Assembly: GCF_030272615.1 (NCBI RefSeq)
Contig: NC_081408.1
Coordinates: 615,412,476 to 615,476,475 of the forward strand
DNA: 64,000 nucleotides
Origin: Cryptomeria japonica
Taxonomy: Eukaryota > Streptophyta > Pinopsida > Cupressales > Cupressaceae
Direction: 5' to 3'
Shown one piece after another: positions 60,419-64,000 of the stretch. The number at the start of each line of letters is the position of its first letter. Position 1 is the stretch's first letter. A program made the position numbers and the translations under genes. The notes under the pieces are model-generated. The model searched no databases. It was given only the letters and a program-made list of their open reading frames with translations, and was not told the DNA's origin.

Positions 60419-61259
60419 TGTCATGCCCAAACTTTTGGGCACGAACGGGAATTTTTTTTTTTTAAAGATCACAACTTAAAAACCTTAAATGTTGCTAATA
60501 CGAGACGCACTATCAAGTTTGGTCTTTAACTATGTTTGAGTTAATCTTTAACCTCTAACTCAAGTAAACAAAAATATTAATTTAAATCAAATGCGGAACA
60601 CTAAAAGAATTATTTATTATCTTCTCTATTTTAATCAATAATTTAATTTAGTCAATTAATTGACGTAGATAAAATTAATCTCCAGTAGCCATTAATTTGA
60701 TTTTAGGGACTAATTAAATGAGTCCTAGCCCTTAGCTTATAAATGTCTATATTTTATTTTAACAATAATTAAATTGTGTTTCAACTAAATCGATATAAAA
60801 GGGTCAAATAAATCCATAATGAAAAATTTCCTATAAAGTTAAATCTCATAAACCTATATCTAGGTGGACTAAATTTATTACCTATAGTCAAATAATTTAC
60901 AAACAAAATTTATTACTTAAATGATTAACTCCAATCTAATTTAAAAATTTAAGACTTCATATTTAAATGTTTATTTAACATATATAAAATATGATTGTTA
61001 AATAAACTAATTAAATTAAAGTCAAATTTATACATCCATAATTTTTAAACTATATATAAATAAATATGTATATTTATAATTATACATATGATTATATATA
61101 TATAATAAACTCTGATATATGTTTATGTGAGGTTATTTCCTTTTATTTAAACCTACCTTATTAACCAAAATACTCAAGAACCTTAATTTTTTTATTATTT
61201 AAAAACCCCTTTTATTTTTTTGAAGCCACATTACTTGCCCTAACCATTATTTTTTTAAA

Positions 61260-61290
<31 letters not shown>

Positions 61291-61653
61291 CTTTACAGTA
61301 TTAAAATTTGTCCATGCAAAACCCTAAACTAAAAAATATATAAATATATTATAAAATGCCCCACATTTTATAATTTCTTCCTTTATTTATTCTACCCTAA
61401 CCCTACCCAGGCTAGGGTTTTATTTCTCTCCTTTTTTTTCTTTTTTTTACAGGCAGTGGTTCACGCAGGAGGGCGGCAGCTATGGAGGAGGCGGTGGGTT
61501 CTCCCCGACCGCCACTGTGTGTGCACATAGTGGCGACGGTGCCCACTATGTGACCACACAGTGGGTTCACCCCCCCTCCCCAGAAAACCCAAGGTTTTAA
61601 TTTTTTTTTTTTTTTAAATTAATTTTTTTTTAATTTTTTTATGTTTAGATTAA

Positions 61654-61703
<50 letters not shown>

Positions 61704-64000
61704 TGTTAAAAATAGGTGTATATATATAAAAGTAGTTTTTGATACCCAAGCTAACTCTGTTATGCAAAATACAGATATCTAATTTATTTGTTTTTTTTGA
61801 TAAAACAAAAAAAATCCTTTTTTTTTAAAAACAGATTGATTTAAATCAATGTATTTTTTAAATCAAATATCATAAAACAGAGATAAACTATTTGATCTTA
61901 GATTTATTTTCTACAATTAAATGATTGACAGCATTCCATAAAATTAAACGACAACTATATAAATAGGATATTACCTAAATTAAATAGACTAATTAACTCT
62001 AGGTTTTATTTTCTGCAAATTAAATAAATGACAGAATTTCAATAAATCTAAACAACAACTATATAAATGACAGAGTTTAATAAGATGTATTCAGCAACTA
62101 CATTAAGCTAGATTATTTTAATTAAACTTAGAGACATGCATGAGGAAATAAACTGAACATTTAATTTCAAAGTGACATGCATGCAATCATTAAACTTTTA
62201 AGAACAATACAAAACGTAATACTCCACATAAATAATTCATTTTACAACCAAATAATACTTAATAAAACAATGTATTTCCTTAAGGTGTATTTAAAATACA
62301 TTATAGTCAACTTTTACAATGGACCTCTCATTTCTATTAAATGAGGACCTTAAAAATAATAGATACATTTCTTTTCGAAAATAGATACAACATAGTTTCC
62401 CTTTTACATTGCTGCAACTTAAAACATAAATATTACATTTTCCAATATCTTTTTCTACTAACAAATAAATCCAGCAACTCTACTTGTCCTTTTCTTTTCT
62501 TTCAACAACCTGCAATTAAATCAAAAGGGCTATGACCATGGAGTGCTCACCTCCCAGCCTAGGCTAACTAGTAGCCACCCCTGAGCTTGGAGAACCAAGC
62601 CCTAGATAGGATACACACATGCAAACACAACAATCAAGGGAAAACAATCACAACAACATATTCCCAACCAAGGCTACCCTGCACCACAAAAGGTGATGAT
62701 TTTACACGGGTGGTAGTGGACCAAATACCCTGAGGAGACTACAAGTATGGTAAAAACACAGCCACCTCATGGAAAACAAGGTATATCAGAAGTATAATAA
62801 CCCCGCATCCTTATGCCCCCCAAGGCATTCATGCCTTATTTCCCTCCTTATGACCCCCAAATGCATAAAAAAGCCATGCATCAAGGGTCACATATATATC
62901 CCTTGAGATCACTCTCATAATGAGAGCCTCTCACTCGAGGGTTGTCAAACTTCTACCACCCACAAGACCATCCTCTCTCCCAAGAGTAGGAGGTCTTGGT
63001 TACTCCCAAAATACAGAATGCATACAAGAAATAAAAGACAATGCGTAATAATTTTCACAAAAGAAAATGCAAGAAACTAGCCTTTCCTTACAAGCAAATC
63101 TTTTCAACATAACATGCAACATGAAAACAATACAAAGAGAAGTTAAACCAACCTTCAACTGCCCAAAGGTATGCTAGTCTAGTTGAGGATGAGCAGCCCA
63201 ATTCCACAATCCCTGTTTCTCTACACTTAGCCAAATTCCTATACCAAATATTTTTCTTTCAAAATTGTATTGTCTCCAAAAATGGAGAGTGGGTGATTAC
63301 CCACAAAATCTCTCATTCTTGCCTAAGAAGACCTCCGTGAGAGTTCTCACAGGTTTCTAAAATTGAAAAAGGAAAAAGTCAGAAAAAGATCAAAAGGGAT
63401 CTCTCATCAAAAAGGAAAGTTAACTAACCTAGATGATGCCTTCTAAATTCAATTTTCGCACATCTTAGAAAATCCACTTTTTAGGGTGACTAAACAGTCA
63501 CATGGGAGTTGTCACATGCCTAAAAATACTCCTAACCCTTAGGTATACCTTATGGGCTTTAGGAAACACCTTTAAACTACCCCTAAGAGTCCATTTAACC
63601 CCTTTTAAACCCATATGAAGTTAACTTTCGGGTCAAACCTAAGTTGACCACCCCGAAGATTCTCTACCCAAGGAAAATATAGGACCACATTAAATTATTT
63701 GAAAAAGCTATGGTTAAAACAACTCCCTCCAAGAGACAATTCAAAAATCAAGACATAAATCAACACATGTGTCAAGTGACACAATAAAAATACTTTTACA
63801 AAATTACACATGAAATTTTGTCTCTTGTTGGATTTACACAATTTAATAAATTCAATTTAACACACATGCCACATTCACTTTCACAAATAAAATATGATAC
63901 AAATGGGGTGTTGTCTCTCCAAATATACAAACCCTATTTTTACGAATGTACATAGGTCTAGGTTTGGTTCTCCATAATGTTTCCATGGTCACATGGATAA
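60419..64000 (-). repeat. LARD LTR2 (5' LTR), runs off the window
   Basis: Starts TGTCATGCCCAAACTTTTGG and matches LTR1 throughout, apart from about 61262-61720 where LTR2 has a GC-rich segment (61450-61580) absent from LTR1. By comparison with LTR1 about 140-520 bases may be missing beyond 64000. No gene. Confidence 0.9.

Overview
The window is plant nuclear DNA made almost entirely of LTR retrotransposons inserted into one another. I see no ordinary cellular gene, no rRNA or tRNA gene and no CRISPR array. The lineages present (Sirevirus-like Ty1/copia, Tekay-like Ty3/gypsy chromovirus with a chromodomain, a Tat/Athila-style element carrying a plant-mobile-domain ORF, and a long-LTR non-coding LARD-like element) are plant-specific. 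The depth of nesting, the very long LTRs and the advanced decay suggest a very large genome; a conifer or other gymnosperm is my guess, at low confidence.

Layout, outermost first. (0) 474-2842: two decayed Ty3/gypsy pol fragments (integrase/chromodomain, then retropepsin). (1) X3, minus strand, starts at 2843 with its 3' LTR. Its body is cut into 3834-5180, 20269-21730 and 28658-29082, and its 5' end lies beyond 64000. (2) Three elements are inserted in X3: X1 (5181-20268, plus, TSD GTACA); copia-1 (about 21731-28657, plus); copia-2 (from about 29083, minus, 5' part beyond 64000). (3) X1 itself contains a Tekay-like gypsy (9889-18316). Copia-2 is interrupted at 33065 by a LARD-like element (33066 to beyond 64000, minus). 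(4) The first LARD LTR contains X2 (35067-54640, minus, TSD ATAAT). (5) X2 contains element Y (38374-51339, minus, near-perfect 5-bp TSD). A base near 45000 therefore sits inside five successive insertions in the oldest gypsy fragment.

The most interesting system is the X family, with three copies here (X1, X2 and the divergent X3). X copies have Sirevirus/copia-type ends: tRNA-iMet primer site, multiple polypurine tracts, LTR termini TGTT...AACA, and CCGG-rich palindromic repeats in U3. They carry no protease, integrase, reverse transcriptase or RNase H. They encode ORF1 (coiled coil plus four CCHC zinc knuckles, Gag-like) and ORF2 (about 1,090 codons, no family I recognise, with a very basic linker and a C-terminal coiled coil). 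They look like a non-autonomous family that depends on copia elements such as copia-1 and copia-2 while keeping its own two-gene payload. Second in interest is Y, an LTR element with no pol. It carries a long sense ORF of unknown function and, on the opposite strand, a plant-mobile-domain ORF. Third is the LARD-like element, with LTRs of about 3.7 kb and a 4.06 kb non-coding interior, whose 3' cis-signals match those of the nearby Tekay gypsy.

Every coding region is broken by stops or frameshifts except single long stretches (notably 44870-47113 minus and 51327-52316 minus). Many stops look like C-to-T changes at Gln or Trp codons, as expected from long-term cytosine methylation of silenced repeats.
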